Source: Bacteroidota bacterium (GTDB lineage: Bacteria > Bacteroidota > Bacteroidia > Flavobacteriales > Weeksellaceae). Taken from it: a stretch of 5,898 nt of DNA. Below are positions 5,896-5,898 of this stretch, piece after piece. The notes beneath the pieces were generated by a model that saw nothing but the letters and a program-made list of their open reading frames with translations, ran no database searches and was not told where the DNA came from. The position numbers and the translations under genes were made by a program. The DNA is taken from NCBI GenBank assembly GCA_023411265.1, contig JAEYOX010000046.1, forward strand, positions 1 to 5,898, read 5' to 3'. Numbering within the stretch: the first letter of the stretch is position 1; each line of letters opens with the position of its first letter.

Positions 5896-5898
5896 ATA

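Noticed and set aside
1..5898. CRISPR arrays, insertion sequences, phage or defence genes
   Set aside because: No regularly spaced repeats, transposase-like proteins, integrase or target-site duplications were seen; all substantial coding sequence is accounted for by housekeeping genes.

Overview
The window looks like an ordinary chromosomal segment from a member of the Bacteroidota, most likely class Flavobacteriia and close to the Chryseobacterium/Kaistella group (Weeksellaceae). The reasons are the protein sequences, which read like flavobacterial orthologues; a Bacteroidota-type promoter (TTG, 19 bases, TAnnTTTG) in front of the tRNA; start codons preceded by A/T-rich sequence with no Shine-Dalgarno motif; and a DUF5683 gene between parB and dapB. 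The genus is an inference from memory of the families, not from a search.

Layout. Bases 1-166 form a self-contained tRNA-Gln(UUG) unit with promoter, tRNA and intrinsic terminator. Bases 167-460 hold no convincing gene. They contain a G- and purine-rich stretch, a promoter-like pair, two perfect 9-base DnaA boxes in inverted orientation, and an inverted repeat lying over a perfect -7 box just before parA. From 461 to the end there are six genes, all on the + strand and closely packed: parA, parB, a DUF5683 membrane protein gene, dapB, lepB and a WbqC-family gene. Gaps are 36 bases (parA-parB), a 4-base ATGA overlap (parB-DUF5683), 10 bases (to dapB), 47 bases (to lepB) and 72 bases (to the WbqC gene). 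The first four or five are probably one transcript.

Function. ParA and ParB segregate the chromosomal origin region. DapB makes the lysine/diaminopimelate precursor needed for peptidoglycan. LepB removes signal peptides from exported proteins. The WbqC-family protein is linked by name and family to surface polysaccharide loci. The DUF5683 protein is an uncharacterised envelope protein. The theme is chromosome segregation plus envelope growth.

The most notable signal is the inverted DnaA-box pair beside parAB, with every gene transcribed away from it. This makes 272-460 a candidate for part of, or close to, the replication origin. I do not see an undescribed defence system or mobile element; the coding part is housekeeping.
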